Shown: positions 1 to 9,317, numbered from the stretch's first letter. The stretch is 51,276 nt of DNA from Thiorhodococcus minor (GCF_010820565.1 NZ_JAAIJQ010000041.1:1-51276), one strand, 5' to 3'. Notes: a model not told the origin generated them from the sequence alone. Made by a program: numbers and translations.

Positions 1-471
1 CGCAGTGCGGGAAATCTGCATGCTGCGTTTGACGAGGGGGGCCAGGGGCGACCCTGGCCTCTACTCTACCGGTTCCAATTGCCGAATCTAGGTTGAGTGG
101 TGCTCGTTGGGGCTGCCGTATCGCCGGATGCGGAAGGTTGCGCCCGTGGCTCGGGCGGGCTTCTCGTTGGGATGAGCTGAGGTGGGGGTGCAATCTGGCC
201 TGTCGGGATGCGCGCAATCCCGGGCTGGAAGAGCTGAGTCTGAAGGGGGCTGCGGTCCCGGTCGCGAGTGGCCAGCTCCTTGGGAGCAGGTGGTCGGCCG
301 GCCTGTGGTGCTTGTCCCGGCGAGCTCATTGCTTCAAGGCGCCGGCGAGTGCAACCTCCGCAAGCCAACCGTTGGAAGCTGGTCGCCGGCTACTGCTGGT
401 AGAGACGATGGGGCTCTGGTGTAAGAGGGTGTGCGGCCAGGCGCCTGGGCCGGGCCGCTCTTGGCTTTGCC
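1..471. other. Intergenic region downstream of rpiA, no gene seen
   Basis: No reading frame here resembles a protein I recognise; the open frames on both strands have the Arg/Pro/Gly-rich composition expected of non-coding high-GC DNA. Positions 40-59 form an 8-bp perfect stem (GGCCAGGG / CCCTGGCC) with a four-base loop but no T-run. Around 432-458 there is a GC-rich palindrome centred on CCAGGCGCCTGG, just past the rpiA stop. It could end rpiA transcription, but it has no clear U-tract. Confidence 0.5.
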
Positions 472-1131
472 CTAGGCTGCCTTGAGGTTCTTGGGGCCTT
501 CCTGCGAGCCGAGGATGAGGACGTCGGCCGGGCGCAGGGCGAAGATGCCGACGGTGACGACGCCGGCAATGTTGTTGATCTTCTGCTCGAGCGCCGCAGG
601 CTCGGTGATCGCCAGGCCCTGTACGTCCAGGATGAGATTGCCGTTGTCGGTGACGAAGCCTTCTCTCCAGGCCGGCGTGCCGCCGAGCTGAACCAGCTCG
701 CGAGCGACATAGCTGCGTGCCATGGGGATGACCTCGACGGGAAGCGGGAACTTGCCGAGCACCTTGACGAGCTTGCTCTCATCGGCAATGCAGACGAATA
801 TCTTGCTGGCGGCCGCAACGATTTTCTCGCGCGTCAGCGCCCCGCCGCCGCCTTTGATGAGCTGTAGCTGAGCGTTCGACTCGTCCGCGCCATCGACGTA
901 GATGGATAGCTCGCCAACCGCGTTCAAGTCAAGCACGGGAATTCCGTGGCTCTTGAGCCGCTCAGTCGATGCCTCGGAGCTCGATACGGCGCCCTCGATG
1001 CGCCCCTTGATTCCCGCCAGGGCGTCAATGAAGTGGTTCACCGTGGAGCCGGTCCCCACGCCGACGATGCCTCCTGTTACGTAATCCAAGGCCGCTTCCG
1101 CGGCTTGTTTTTTCAGTATGTCTTGGCTCAT
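472..1131 (-). CDS. rpiA: Ribose-5-phosphate isomerase A
   Basis: This 219-residue protein has the usual length of RpiA. It interconverts ribose 5-phosphate and ribulose 5-phosphate in the non-oxidative pentose phosphate pathway, and in autotrophs also in the Calvin cycle. Family landmarks visible are [13 protein letters not shown] near the N-terminus (phosphate-binding loop), [15 protein letters not shown] and the [11 protein letters not shown] segment that carries the catalytic residues. The ATG at 1131 was chosen because GGAGG lies about seven bases upstream and MSQDILKK is a typical RpiA start; the frame stays open further upstream but that part looks non-coding. It follows ygfA on the same strand after a gap of about 70 bases, so co-transcription is possible. 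Confidence 0.97.
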   Translation of the reverse strand: MSQDILKKQAAEAALDYVTGGIVGVGTGSTVNHFIDALAGIKGRIEGAVSSSEASTERLKSHGIPVLDLNAVGELSIYVDGADESNAQLQLIKGGGGALTREKIVAAASKIFVCIADESKLVKVLGKFPLPVEVIPMARSYVARELVQLGGTPAWREGFVTDNGNLILDVQGLAITEPAALEQKINNIAGVVTVGIFALRPADVLILGSQEGPKNLKAA

Positions 1132-1202
1132 TGTCGGTCCTCCGATTGTCTGATTCGTTGTCGGCGAATCATACCAGAGGGGGCTTCTCTCTCGTTTGCG
1201 TC

Positions 1203-1817
1203 CTAGTTTGCGTCTGCCTGGCTCGAGTAGAGCCGCGCCTCCGTGACGATCCAGTCGAGCTGGATGTCCCAGGGGCTGGGGGAGATCGCCTCGATCCGCT
1301 GGCATTCGTGCGCGACGCCCATCAGGCGCGGTCGACGCCAGTGTCGGTGGTGTCTGAGGTAGCCCAGCGTCCTGTCGTAGAAGCCGCCGCCCATCCCGAT
1401 TCGATGACAGCGGGGGTCGAAGCCGACGAGCGGGACGACGAGCAGGTCGAGCGCGATCGGTTGGGCGAGGTGTCGTCCTCGGCGGCTCGGCTCGGGGATG
1501 CCGAAGCGGTTGCGGGTTATCCTCTCGGCCGGGAGCTTGCGGGCGAAGAGGAGCTTGTTGCCCAATGCCTTGCCGCGGATGGGGCTGAGCACGGGCAGAT
1601 AGCATTGCTTGCCCAATCGCTCGGCGATGCGCAGTAGCGGGCTGGGGTCGAGCTCTCCGTCGACGGGCCAATAGAATCCCAGTCGGCGAGCACGCAGAAA
1701 CACTTGGCTGATGCCGGCCTGTTGGGCGACTCGTCTGGCGTGCTGCGCCTGATCGGCGCGGGAAAGCCTCCGCCTTGCGGCGCGAAGCTGCTTTCGGGAG
1801 GGTTGTTCGGGAGGCAT
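1203..1817 (-). CDS. ygfA: 5-formyltetrahydrofolate cyclo-ligase
   Basis: The product (204 residues from the ATG at 1817) matches the 5-formyl-THF cyclo-ligase family, which uses ATP to convert 5-formyl-THF to 5,10-methenyl-THF. Signs are the basic N-terminal helix [10 protein letters not shown], the [12 protein letters not shown] segment, [27 protein letters not shown] (the conserved G-GGG-YDR motif) and the C-terminal W--QLDWIVTE. The gene follows the 6S RNA, as in most gammaproteobacteria. A start 26 codons further up would run into the 6S RNA and is not preferred. Confidence 0.95.
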   Translation of the reverse strand: MPPEQPSRKQLRAARRRLSRADQAQHARRVAQQAGISQVFLRARRLGFYWPVDGELDPSPLLRIAERLGKQCYLPVLSPIRGKALGNKLLFARKLPAERITRNRFGIPEPSRRGRHLAQPIALDLLVVPLVGFDPRCHRIGMGGGFYDRTLGYLRHHRHWRRPRLMGVAHECQRIEAISPSPWDIQLDWIVTEARLYSSQADAN

Positions 1818-1829
1818 GCGGGGAATTAA

Positions 1830-2022
1830 GGGACACCCCCCATCTGTGCCGTTGCTGGCCTTTGTTCTTGAACCATGAGGTTCAAGTGGGGACACTTGAC
1901 TCGGCTTCAGGCTTTCCGCTCGGTGACGGACATGCTCAACAGCTTTGCGTTCATGTCCCCTGGGTAGCGATTAGGCTCAAGAAAATACCCAGGCCGCTAT
2001 CGAGCACTACAGGGGGTGTCTG
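1830..2022 (-). ncRNA. ssrS: 6S RNA
   Basis: The stretch between zapA and ygfA is the classical location of ssrS. Read on the minus strand it starts near TTCTCAGACACCCCC (2026-2012) and ends with GGGGGGTGTCC (about 1840-1830). The two ends pair to form the long closing stem. The 3' half contains TTGAACC-N4-GGTTCAAG, a hairpin also present in the E. coli 6S RNA. The length of about 190 nt fits the family. 6S RNA binds sigma70 RNA polymerase as an open-promoter mimic during slow growth. The exact ends are estimates. Confidence 0.9.
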
Positions 2023-2032
2023 AGAAAGAAGG

Positions 2033-2407
2033 CTATACCCTTTCGTCCGACGCGTCCAGTTGTGGCGGATCATCGCTGCCTTCGTCGGCCGGCTCGAAGA
2101 CCCCCTCGCGATCGGCGGAAAGGGCCGCGTTGATGCGCTCCTGGAGCTGGCGCAGACGGTTGCCGGGCTCGCCGTCCGAGCCGACTCGGGAGCGCTGTAG
2201 CTGGATGAGGTCATGGGCGATGTTGAGCGCGGCCATCACCGCGATTCGATCCGTGCCGATCACGCGACCGCTCTGGCGAATCTCACGCATGCGGCTGTCG
2301 AGCAGGCGCGCCGACGCCCTGAGGTCGTCCTGCTCGTGGTATTCGCATGCGATCCGATACTCTTTCTCTAGAATCTTGATGCTGACTTGCAGCGGCTCTT
2401 CGATCAC
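2033..2407 (-). CDS. zapA: Cell division protein ZapA
   Basis: This 124-residue protein belongs to the ZapA family, which binds FtsZ and promotes bundling of Z-ring filaments at midcell. The N-terminal half has the family pattern (VSIKILEKEYRIAC, then LL--RMREIR, then GTDRIAVMAALNIAHDLI). The C-terminal half is a predicted coiled coil (RLRQLQERINAAL) followed by an acidic tail. Its ATG overlaps the stop of the upstream zapB-like gene by four bases, implying translational coupling. The 6S RNA begins about ten bases after its stop, so the RNA may be processed from a zapA-containing transcript. Confidence 0.95.
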   Translation of the reverse strand: MIEEPLQVSIKILEKEYRIACEYHEQDDLRASARLLDSRMREIRQSGRVIGTDRIAVMAALNIAHDLIQLQRSRVGSDGEPGNRLRQLQERINAALSADREGVFEPADEGSDDPPQLDASDERV

Positions 2408-2613
2408 AAATTCTCCTCCATTGCGCGCAACCGGGACAGCATGGCCTCAACGCGACTTCGCGCTTGCTCGGTTTTCTCGATGAGCTCGCTCCGCTCGGCG
2501 ACCAGGGATTCCTGGCGCACGCGTAGTGAGGCGTTCTCCTCGCGGAGCCTCTCGTTTAGGCGGATCAGGGCGTCTACCTGAAGCTCAAGCTGGTCGAGGT
2601 CAAAGTTCGCCAA
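2404..2613 (-). CDS. ZapB-like small coiled-coil protein (TIGR02449-type)
   Basis: This is a small, almost wholly coiled-coil protein with heptad-like Leu/Glu/Arg spacing (LDQLELQVDALIRLNERL, then REENASLRVRQESLVAERSEL). Short proteins of this kind are regularly encoded just before zapA in gammaproteobacteria and are thought to act with the division machinery. I chose the TTG at 2613 because GGAG sits about eight bases upstream and family members begin near this point; 69 residues result. An ATG at 2643 would add ten residues but has no clear ribosome binding site. The stop overlaps the zapA start. Confidence 0.75.
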   Translation of the reverse strand: MANFDLDQLELQVDALIRLNERLREENASLRVRQESLVAERSELIEKTEQARSRVEAMLSRLRAMEENL

Positions 2614-2711
2614 AGTCCACGACTCCGTTGAAATTCTGCGCATTATGGAAGGGGCTCGGTGAGCGGTCAATGAGGCCGAGGCCCATGCTATGATCGGCGC
2701 GATTCGAAGCC

Positions 2712-3296
2712 ATGACTGATGCGCGATGCATCGAGGAGCCTCTTACGGATATCGACCATGGACAGCTCGCTTCGTGCCTCGATGCGAGTCCCTTGAATCC
2801 GACGTTGGCCGAGGCGCACGGCATGCTCTGCGGGGTGCTCTGTGGAGACGTCGCCGATCCCGTCGGACTCTGGATCGAGCAGCTGCTTCCCTCCGCGGAG
2901 GAGGCTGAGTCGCCCGATCCCGAGGACCGCGCGGCGTTGCGCGATGTCGGCGAGACGATTGAGAAACAGGTGCGCGGCCCGGATCTCACCTTTGACCTGC
3001 CGATGCCGCAAGAGCGCGCGCCCCTGGTCGAGCGCGTGACCGCCGTCTACGATTGGGTGCGCGGCTTCCTCTACGCGATGGGGGTCCTGGGCATCTCCGA
3101 GCGCGACCTTGGGGGTGAGGCTCAGGAGGCCTACCGTGATTTCGCCGAGCTGACAAAGATGGATCTGGAAAGCATCGAAGATGGCGAGGAGAACGAGCAG
3201 GCGCTGATGGAGATCACCGAGTTCGTTCGCGTCGCCGCCATGACCATCTACGAGGCGTGCGCCAAGATCCCGAAGCGCAAGAAGACGGACGCATGA
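2712..3296 (+). CDS. ygfB: YgfB/UPF0149 family protein
   Basis: The 194-residue product belongs to the YgfB (UPF0149, YecA-like) family. Typical segments are the N-terminal AEAHGMLCGVLCG, a central W---FLYAMG-like stretch (YDWVRGFLYAMGVLG) and the C-terminal TEFVRVAAMTIYEAC. The protein should be a cytosolic all-helical bundle; its biochemical role in this organism is unknown. The stop overlaps the pepP start (ATGA), the usual coupling with pepP and the ubiquinone hydroxylase genes. It is divergent from the zapB-like gene, so the roughly 100-base gap must hold both promoters. Confidence 0.93.
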   Translation: MTDARCIEEPLTDIDHGQLASCLDASPLNPTLAEAHGMLCGVLCGDVADPVGLWIEQLLPSAEEAESPDPEDRAALRDVGETIEKQVRGPDLTFDLPMPQERAPLVERVTAVYDWVRGFLYAMGVLGISERDLGGEAQEAYRDFAELTKMDLESIEDGEENEQALMEITEFVRVAAMTIYEACAKIPKRKKTDA

Positions 3297-4597
3297 CTCG
3301 AGCCGAGTACAAACGACGCCGACGCGCCCTCGCGAAGCAGATCGGGCCGGACAGTCTTGCCATCTTGCCGGCTGCCCGCGAGGCGATTCGCAATCGCGAC
3401 GTCCATTACCCATTCCGGCAGGACAGCGATTTCGGCTATCTGACGGGCTTCATGGAGCCCGACGCCTTCGCCGTGGTCGTGCCCGGGCGGAAGGAGGGCG
3501 AATTCGTCTTGTTCTGCCGCCCGCGGGACGAAGAGCGCGAGCAATGGGACGGCTCGCGGCTGGGCGTGGAGGGTGCGATCGCGCAGCTCGGTGCCGACGA
3601 GGCTTATCCGCTCAGCGACCTTGACGAGGTGCTGCCCACCCTGATCGACGGGCGCGACCGGCTCTACTTCCCGATCGGTGCCGATCCTGGCCTGGATGCC
3701 AAGGTGATGGGCTGGGTGAATCAAGTGCGGGCGAGGGCGCGCGCCGGTGCGCGGGCCCCCGACACCTTCGTGGTCATCGACTCCCTCCTGCACGAGCAGC
3801 GTCTGCGCAAAAGCAAGGCCGAGGCCCGCGTCATGCGGCGGGCCGCGCGGATCTCGGCCGAGGCGCATTGCAGGCTGATGCAGCTGTGTCGGCCGGGGAT
3901 GCACGAGTACGATCTGGAGGCCGAGCTCGAGCATGCCTGCGCCGTCCGCGGCGCTCGCCACTTGGCTTACCCATCGATCGTGGGCGGAGGCAAGAACGCC
4001 TGCGTGCTGCACTACACGGAGAATGCCGCGCGCCTGGAGGATGGCGACCTGGTTCTGATCGATGCCGGGTGCGAGCTCGACGGCTATGCCTCAGACATCA
4101 CGCGGACCTTCCCGGTCAACGGCCGCTTCACGCCGCCTCAGCGCGCGCTCTACGATCTGGTGCTCAAGGCGCAGCTGGCCGCCATCAAGAAGGCGCGCCC
4201 AGGTGCGCGCTGGAACGAGCCGCACGAGGCCGCCGTTCGTGTCCTGACCAAGGGGCTCGTCGCGCTGGGCGTGCTCGACGGCAAGGTGGGCAAGCTGATC
4301 AAGGACGAGGCGTACAAGCCCTACTACATGCATCGCACCGGACATTGGCTCGGCATGGACGTGCACGATGTCGGTGCCTACAAGCGCCATGGCGACTGGC
4401 GGGTGCTCGAGCCCGGCATGGTGCTGACCATCGAGCCCGGCCTCTACATGCCGAGCACGGATGCTGTGCCCGAGGCCTATCGCGGGATGGGTATCCGCAT
4501 CGAAGACGATGTGCTCATTACCGACGATGGCCATGAGATCCTGTCTGCGGGCGTGCCCAAGGACCCGAGTGCGATCGAGGCGCTGATGGCGGCCTGA
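3293..4597 (+). CDS. pepP: Xaa-Pro aminopeptidase II
   Basis: The 434-residue product is an M24B metallopeptidase that removes the N-terminal residue preceding proline. The N-terminal creatinase-like domain (RDVHYPFRQDSDFGYLTGF) is followed by the pita-bread catalytic domain. Metal ligands are recognisable in LIDAGCELDGYASDITRTF (two Asp), MHRTGHWLGMDVHD (His), TIEPGLY (Glu) and IRIEDDVLIT (Glu). The ATG at 3293 overlaps the ygfB stop and gives the usual E. coli-like length; the frame extends a few codons further up inside ygfB but that is not needed. It is the second gene of the ygfB-pepP-ubiH-ubiI operon. Confidence 0.97.
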   Translation: MTRAEYKRRRRALAKQIGPDSLAILPAAREAIRNRDVHYPFRQDSDFGYLTGFMEPDAFAVVVPGRKEGEFVLFCRPRDEEREQWDGSRLGVEGAIAQLGADEAYPLSDLDEVLPTLIDGRDRLYFPIGADPGLDAKVMGWVNQVRARARAGARAPDTFVVIDSLLHEQRLRKSKAEARVMRRAARISAEAHCRLMQLCRPGMHEYDLEAELEHACAVRGARHLAYPSIVGGGKNACVLHYTENAARLEDGDLVLIDAGCELDGYASDITRTFPVNGRFTPPQRALYDLVLKAQLAAIKKARPGARWNEPHEAAVRVLTKGLVALGVLDGKVGKLIKDEAYKPYYMHRTGHWLGMDVHDVGAYKRHGDWRVLEPGMVLTIEPGLYMPSTDAVPEAYRGMGIRIEDDVLITDDGHEILSAGVPKDPSAIEALMAA

Positions 4598-4649
4598 GCC
4601 AAGAGTGGCGGCTTCGACCCTTGCGCGCGAGCGAGCGAGATGTGACGAG

Positions 4650-5882
4650 ATGTATGATTACGACGTGGTAATTGTGGGGGGCGGCCTCGTCGGCGGCAGC
4701 CTGGCGTGCGCCCTGAGCCGCACGGCGGCCCGGGTCGCGCTGATCGAGGCCGTGCCGCCCCGCTCCGACCAACAGCCAAGCTATGACGAGCGCGTCATCG
4801 CGCTCTCGCTGGGCAGCCGGCGCATCTTCGGTGCGATCGGTGTCTGGCCGGAGATCGAGCCCGAGGCGGAGCCCATTTGCGATATCCACGTCTCGGATCG
4901 GGGTCATTGCGGCTTCAGTCACCTGAGCCATCGCGAAGAGGGTGTCGAGGCGCTCGGCTACGTGGCGCCGGCGCGCGCCATGGGGCAGGCCATCTATTCG
5001 GCGCTGCGCTATGCGCCGAATGTGGAGGTCTATTGCCCGGCGCAGCTGCACGGCTATCGTGTGGGCTCGGGCGGTGTCGAGCTCGATATCGAGACCGAGG
5101 ACGGGCGGCTGGGTCTCCACGCCAAGCTGCTCGTGGCGGCGGACGGCGGCGATTCGGCCGTGAGGCGCGGGCTGGCGCTCAAGACGGAGGAGCGCGCCTA
5201 CGGGCACGACGCCGTCATCACCACGGTGACGCCGGACCGGCCGCGGCGCGGCTGGGCCTTCGAGCGCTTCACGGATTCCGGGCCGCTGGCCATGCTGCCG
5301 ATGACGCGCGGGCGCTATTCGGTCGTCTGGACCTGTCGCGAGGCGGAGACGGCCGAGCTCCTCGGGCTCTCGGACGAGGCCTTCCTCGAGCGTTTGCAGG
5401 GCCGCTTCGGCTACCGGCTAGGCCGTCTCGGCGAGGTCGCGCCACGCCATGCCTATCCGCTCAAGCTGCTGTTGACGCGGGACGCCGTTCAAGAGCGTCT
5501 GGTGCTCATCGGCAACGCCGCCCATACCCTGCACCCGGTTGCCGGGCAGGGGTTCAATCTGGGGCTGCGCGACGTTGCGGCCCTCGCCGAGGTCGTGGTC
5601 GAGTCCGCTGTCAGGGGTGGCGATGCTGGTGCCACATCTGTGCTCGCCGAGTACGGCGAATGGCGTCAGCGCGACCAGGTCGGCACGGCGCGCCTCACCG
5701 ATACCCTCGCGCGCCTCTTCGTGGTCCCCTGGTGGCCCGTGCGTCTCTGTCGCAACCTCGGGATGCTGGGTCTGGACCTGCTCCCGGCCGCGCGGCATGG
5801 CGTGGCCGGGCGTTTCATGGGGCTGAGCGGCCGGCTTCCGCGGCTGGCCAGGGGATTGTCGCTGGAGGGGCGTCATGTCTGA
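4650..5882 (+). CDS. ubiH: 2-octaprenyl-6-methoxyphenyl hydroxylase UbiH
   Basis: The 410-residue product is a class A FAD-dependent aromatic hydroxylase of ubiquinone synthesis. The dinucleotide-binding motif VVIVGGGLVGGSLA lies right at the N-terminus, the middle motif includes LLVAADGGDSAVRR (the DG motif), and the second FAD motif is LIGNAAHTLHPVAGQGFNLGLRD. The ATG at 4650 places the Rossmann strand at the usual distance from the start; the frame is open upstream but codes for an unrelated Arg-rich stretch. It overlaps the next hydroxylase by eight bases. UbiH rather than UbiF/UbiI is inferred from the order after pepP. Confidence 0.93.
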   Translation: MYDYDVVIVGGGLVGGSLACALSRTAARVALIEAVPPRSDQQPSYDERVIALSLGSRRIFGAIGVWPEIEPEAEPICDIHVSDRGHCGFSHLSHREEGVEALGYVAPARAMGQAIYSALRYAPNVEVYCPAQLHGYRVGSGGVELDIETEDGRLGLHAKLLVAADGGDSAVRRGLALKTEERAYGHDAVITTVTPDRPRRGWAFERFTDSGPLAMLPMTRGRYSVVWTCREAETAELLGLSDEAFLERLQGRFGYRLGRLGEVAPRHAYPLKLLLTRDAVQERLVLIGNAAHTLHPVAGQGFNLGLRDVAALAEVVVESAVRGGDAGATSVLAEYGEWRQRDQVGTARLTDTLARLFVVPWWPVRLCRNLGMLGLDLLPAARHGVAGRFMGLSGRLPRLARGLSLEGRHV

Positions 5883-7092
5883 TGCTGAGCGGGATTTCGA
5901 TGTCGTCGTCGTCGGTGGCGGTATGGTGGGCGCGGCCTTTGCGGCGGCCCTCTCCGGCAAGGGGCTGAGCATCGCCGTGATCGAGGCGCGGGAGCCGGCG
6001 CGCGATTGGCCGAAGGGTGAGATCGACCTGCGCGTCTCGGCCTTGAGTCGTGCTAGCCAGCGCATTCTCGAGCGTCTGGATGTCTGGTCCCGCATTGAGG
6101 CCTTGGGCTGCAGCCCCTATCGGCACATGCATGTTTGGGACGCCGTGGGCGGCGGCGAGATCCACTTCGACAGTGCGTCCGTGGGTCAGGCCGATCTCGG
6201 GCACATCGTTGAAAATCGCGTCATTCAGCTCGCGCTCTGGGAGACGCTCGAGCATCTGCAGGACGTGACCCTCTTCTGTCCCGGGGCCATCTCCGACATG
6301 GAGCGGGCTGGCGGGGTCTCGCGCCTGCTGTTCACCGACGGGCGCGCGATCGAGTGCGGCCTCTTGGTGGGCGCCGACGGCCGCGACTCCCTGGTGCGCT
6401 CGCTCGCGGGTATCGAGACCGAAGGCTGGGACTATGGCCAGAAGGCCATCGTTGCCAACGTCAAGCCCGCCGAGCGGCACCAAGAGACCGCCTGGCAGCG
6501 GTTTCTCCCGACCGGCCCGCTCGCCCTGCTGCCGCTCGCCGATGGCCGCTGCTCCATCGTCTGGTCGGCGACCGACGCGCGCGCCGCCGAGCTGATGGCC
6601 ATGGAGGATCAAGACTTCTCCAATGCCCTGACCGATGCCTTCGAGGCGCGCCTTGGTCGGCTCGGCGTCGATGGTCCGCGCGCCGCCGTGCCCTTGCGTC
6701 TGCAGCACGCCAAGCACTACGTCCAGCCTGGGCTGGCCCTCATCGGCGACGCGGCCCACGCCATCCATCCCTTGGCCGGGCAGGGCGTCAATCTCGGATT
6801 CCTCGACGCCGCCGAGCTGGCCGTCGCGCTCGAGTACGCCATCGCCCATGGCCGCAACATCGGTGGTCTCTGGGCACTGCGTCGCTACGAGCGGGCACGG
6901 CGGGGCGACAACATGCTCATGCTGGCCGCCATGGACGCCTTCAAACGGCTCTTCGGCAACGACCATCCGGCGCTCTCCACCGCGCGTAGCCTGGGGCTGC
7001 GAGCCACCGATCGCGTCGCGCCGCTGAAGCGTCTCTTCATGGAGCGTGCCTTGGGCCTGGGCGTGGATCTGCCGCCGCTCGCCGCTGCCTAG
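5875..7092 (+). CDS. ubiI: UbiI/VisC-family FAD-dependent ubiquinone hydroxylase
   Basis: The 405-residue product is a second UbiH/UbiI/COQ6-type monooxygenase. It has VVVVGGGMVGAAFA at the N-terminus, LLVGADGRDSLVRS in the middle and LIGDAAHAIHPLAGQGVNLGFLD near residue 290. It should hydroxylate another ring position, probably C5 as UbiI does. UbiI, UbiF and broader-specificity UbiL/UbiM enzymes are hard to separate by eye, so the symbol is provisional. It overlaps ubiH by eight bases and is the last gene of the operon. Confidence 0.88.
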   Translation: MSDAERDFDVVVVGGGMVGAAFAAALSGKGLSIAVIEAREPARDWPKGEIDLRVSALSRASQRILERLDVWSRIEALGCSPYRHMHVWDAVGGGEIHFDSASVGQADLGHIVENRVIQLALWETLEHLQDVTLFCPGAISDMERAGGVSRLLFTDGRAIECGLLVGADGRDSLVRSLAGIETEGWDYGQKAIVANVKPAERHQETAWQRFLPTGPLALLPLADGRCSIVWSATDARAAELMAMEDQDFSNALTDAFEARLGRLGVDGPRAAVPLRLQHAKHYVQPGLALIGDAAHAIHPLAGQGVNLGFLDAAELAVALEYAIAHGRNIGGLWALRRYERARRGDNMLMLAAMDAFKRLFGNDHPALSTARSLGLRATDRVAPLKRLFMERALGLGVDLPPLAAA

Positions 7093-7938
7093 ACGCCGAG
7101 GCAATGCCGTCGCGGCCGTCGATCGGCGCGTGACTCCGAAATGCCGATTTCGGGGCGCGCCATGCTCGGCCCCGGCATCCTCGCATGCCGAGACCTCTAG
7201 GCTCCGGACGGCGAAGGGAGCAATGGCGCGCCTCCCTCGCGGTCTAGCGATCAGTCGCGTGCATCCATGCACGGATTTTTTCGATTTGGATGGAGGCGGC
7301 GTTTTGGTTAGTCTTGCGGCCGGCCGCCGGGGCCAGAGTCTCGGGCCACTTAGGCGATTGCCGGAAATTCTTATACCAGCTGGCGCCGGATTGAGGCCCT
7401 CCTTCAAGGAGTGCCGGCAGGAGCATCGCCGGGCGATGCGACCGACGGTGAGACACAGAAGGCGGGCATCAAGCCAAGCGAGATGGTATGAGCGTTGACA
7501 GAAATCGCCCTAGACACCTCGATCGAGACCGAGGCGATTCCATGGCCAGGATTCCAGCCATCTCCGACACGGGCCATCGGGTCCTGCGGGCCAGCCGCCT
7601 CGATCCCGTTGGCCGCGATGTGGAGCCCCGACTCCGGGCGCCGCAGTCGCGGCTCGCGACCTGCTCGGCGATCCGCTGGCCGGCCGACGACGACTGTCGC
7701 AGCCTGCGCATTTCCAAGCTCGGCGCGCGCACCCAGCGGCGCCAGCTTCTTCGAGCCCGACAGCGGACCCGGGATCGGCGTCGGCCAGTGCGATCACCCC
7801 GCCGACTGCAGGGCCGCCTTGCTGCGGGCGCGGGCTGGCTCAACGACCATGCAGTCTGGTGATCGGTCGAATCGGCGTCGCTCCCGATGCTTGGCTTCCT
7901 TTCGAGCCCGCTAGCAACCTGACCCAGCGAGGACAACC
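7093..7938. other. Long intergenic region containing one MITE-like copy
   Basis: This 846-base gap separates the ubi operon from pfp. No open frame resembles a protein; those present are Arg/Ser/Pro-rich and change composition randomly. The centre (7349-7513) is one copy of the ~165-bp repeat described separately. A good ribosome binding site (GAGG six bases before the ATG) marks the end of the region at pfp, so the pfp promoter probably lies in the last few hundred bases; I could not pick a convincing -35/-10 pair. Confidence 0.6.
7349..7513 (+). mobile_element. MITE-like element, copy A (~165 bp)
   Basis: This non-coding element is repeated at 12190-12354 (inverted) and 14121-14283. It begins CTTAGGCGATTGCCGG and ends GACAGAAATCGCCCTAG. 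The ends are imperfect inverted repeats sharing AGGCGATT, AATTC and ATACCA blocks over roughly 29 bp. All copies are bounded by TA dinucleotides, which would fit TA target duplication as made by IS630/Tc1-type transposases. No transposase gene is in the window, so it would be a non-autonomous element. The family assignment is inference. Confidence 0.75.
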
Positions 7939-9192
7939 ATGTCAGCAAAGAACGCCTTCTACGCCCAATCCGGCGGTGTCACAGCGGTCATCAACGCCTC
8001 TGCCTGCGGCGTCATCGAGACGGCGCGTCGGCACACCGACAAGATCGCCAACGTCTATGCCGGTCGCAATGGCATCATCGGCGCCCTGACCGAGGACCTG
8101 ATCGATACCAGTCAGGAATCGGACGAGGCTATCGCCGCGCTGCGCTATACGCCCTCCGGCGCCTTTGGATCTTGTCGCTACAAGCTCAAGAGCTTGGAGG
8201 CGAACAGGCGCGAGTACGAGCGTCTGATCGAGGTCTTCAAGGCGCACGACATCGGCTACTTCTTCTACAACGGCGGCGGCGATTCCGCCGATACCTGCTA
8301 CAAGGTCTCCCAGCTCTCCGAGAAGATGGGCTATCCGGTGCAGGCCATCCACGTCCCCAAGACCGTCGACAACGACTTGCCGATCACCGACAACTGCCCC
8401 GGCTTCGGGTCGGTCGCCAAGTACATCGCGACCTCCACTCTGGAGGCATCCTATGATGTGCGCTCCATGGCCAAGACCTCGACCAAGATCTTCGTCATCG
8501 AGGTGATGGGACGGCACGCCGGCTGGATTGCCGCGGCGGGCGGACTGGTCGAGGACCACAACATCCCCGTGCTCATCCTCTTCCCGGAGGTCGAGTTCGA
8601 CCAAGAGCGCTTTCTCGCCGCCGTGAAGGAGAAGGTCGAGCGCTTCGACTTCTGCACCATCGTGGTCTCCGAGGGCGCCAAGTATCCGGACGGCCGCTTC
8701 CTGGCCGAGCAGGGAACGCGGGATGCCTTCGGTCATGCCCAGCTGGGCGGCGCCGCGCCCGTGGTCGCCAACATGATCAAGGATGTGACGGGCTACAAAT
8801 TCCATTGGGCCGTCGCCGATTATCTCCAGCGGGCCGCGCGGCATCTGGCATCCAAGACCGACGTCGAGCAGGCCTACGCCATGGGACGCGCCGGCGTCGA
8901 ATTCGCCGTGGCCGGCCACAGCGCCGTCATGCCGACCGTCAAGCGCACCAGCAACGACCCCTATGCCTGGGAGGTCGGCGAGGCGCCGCTGTCCGAGGTC
9001 GCCAATGTCGAGAAGTTCATGCCGAGCGAGTTCATCTCGGAGGATGGCTTCGGGATCACGCCCGCCTGCAAGGAGTATCTGATCCCGCTGATCCAAGGCG
9101 AGGACTATCCGCCCTTCGAGCATGGTCTGCCCAAGTACGTGACCCTGAAGAACGCCGCTGTCGAGCGCAAGCTGTCGCCTTTCGAGCTCTGA
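7939..9192 (+). CDS. pfp: Pyrophosphate-dependent 6-phosphofructokinase
   Basis: The 417-residue product is a phosphofructokinase that should use PPi rather than ATP, catalysing the reversible fructose 6-phosphate / fructose 1,6-bisphosphate step. The phosphoryl-donor loop reads NGGGDSADT, where ATP enzymes have GGDGS, so an Asp replaces the Gly that admits ATP. The catalytic segment is PKTVDNDLP, with the Lys typical of PPi enzymes where ATP enzymes have PGTIDND. MGRHAGW is the substrate-binding motif. GAGG lies six bases before the ATG. A soluble pyrophosphatase gene follows. In methanotrophs and purple bacteria such enzymes can also act on sedoheptulose phosphates; that is family knowledge, not visible here. 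Confidence 0.95.
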   Translation: MSAKNAFYAQSGGVTAVINASACGVIETARRHTDKIANVYAGRNGIIGALTEDLIDTSQESDEAIAALRYTPSGAFGSCRYKLKSLEANRREYERLIEVFKAHDIGYFFYNGGGDSADTCYKVSQLSEKMGYPVQAIHVPKTVDNDLPITDNCPGFGSVAKYIATSTLEASYDVRSMAKTSTKIFVIEVMGRHAGWIAAAGGLVEDHNIPVLILFPEVEFDQERFLAAVKEKVERFDFCTIVVSEGAKYPDGRFLAEQGTRDAFGHAQLGGAAPVVANMIKDVTGYKFHWAVADYLQRAARHLASKTDVEQAYAMGRAGVEFAVAGHSAVMPTVKRTSNDPYAWEVGEAPLSEVANVEKFMPSEFISEDGFGITPACKEYLIPLIQGEDYPPFEHGLPKYVTLKNAAVERKLSPFEL

Positions 9193-9268
9193 GCGCGACG
9201 CGTCGGGCGAGCGCCGCTCGCCCGGCCGACCCTAGAATCCCTGAAGCCTGGCCGAATTCGAAGGATTG

Positions 9269-9294
9269 GTATTTCCAAGGGCATTTTGGAATAC
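9269..9294. promoter_or_regulatory. Inverted repeat between pfp and ppa
   Basis: Two arms, GTATTTCCAA and TTGGAATAC, face each other across seven bases in the pfp-ppa gap. A TACAAT hexamer overlaps the right arm (9292-9297) and would serve as a -10 box, although no good -35 is seen at 17 bases. The symmetry and the position make an operator or the base of an RNA hairpin possible. It lies just before the pfp terminator. Confidence 0.35.
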
Positions 9295-9317
9295 AATTAG
9301 GGATTGATTACCGCGAT

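Noticed and set aside
40-59. 8-bp stem-loop near the left edge as a terminator
   Set aside because: No T-run on either side and no gene reading into it is visible.
472-1836. A longer rpiA reading frame starting near 1836
   Set aside because: The extra N-terminal 235 codons lie antiframe within ygfA; RpiA homology and a strong ribosome binding site begin at 1131.
5815-7407. A 530-codon minus-strand open frame opposite the ubiI-like gene
   Set aside because: It covers a clear hydroxylase gene on the other strand and runs into a MITE-like repeat.
7495-7914. A possible 139-codon gene upstream of pfp
   Set aside because: It begins inside the MITE-like repeat, has Ser/Arg/Pro-rich composition and no ribosome binding site or recognisable motif.
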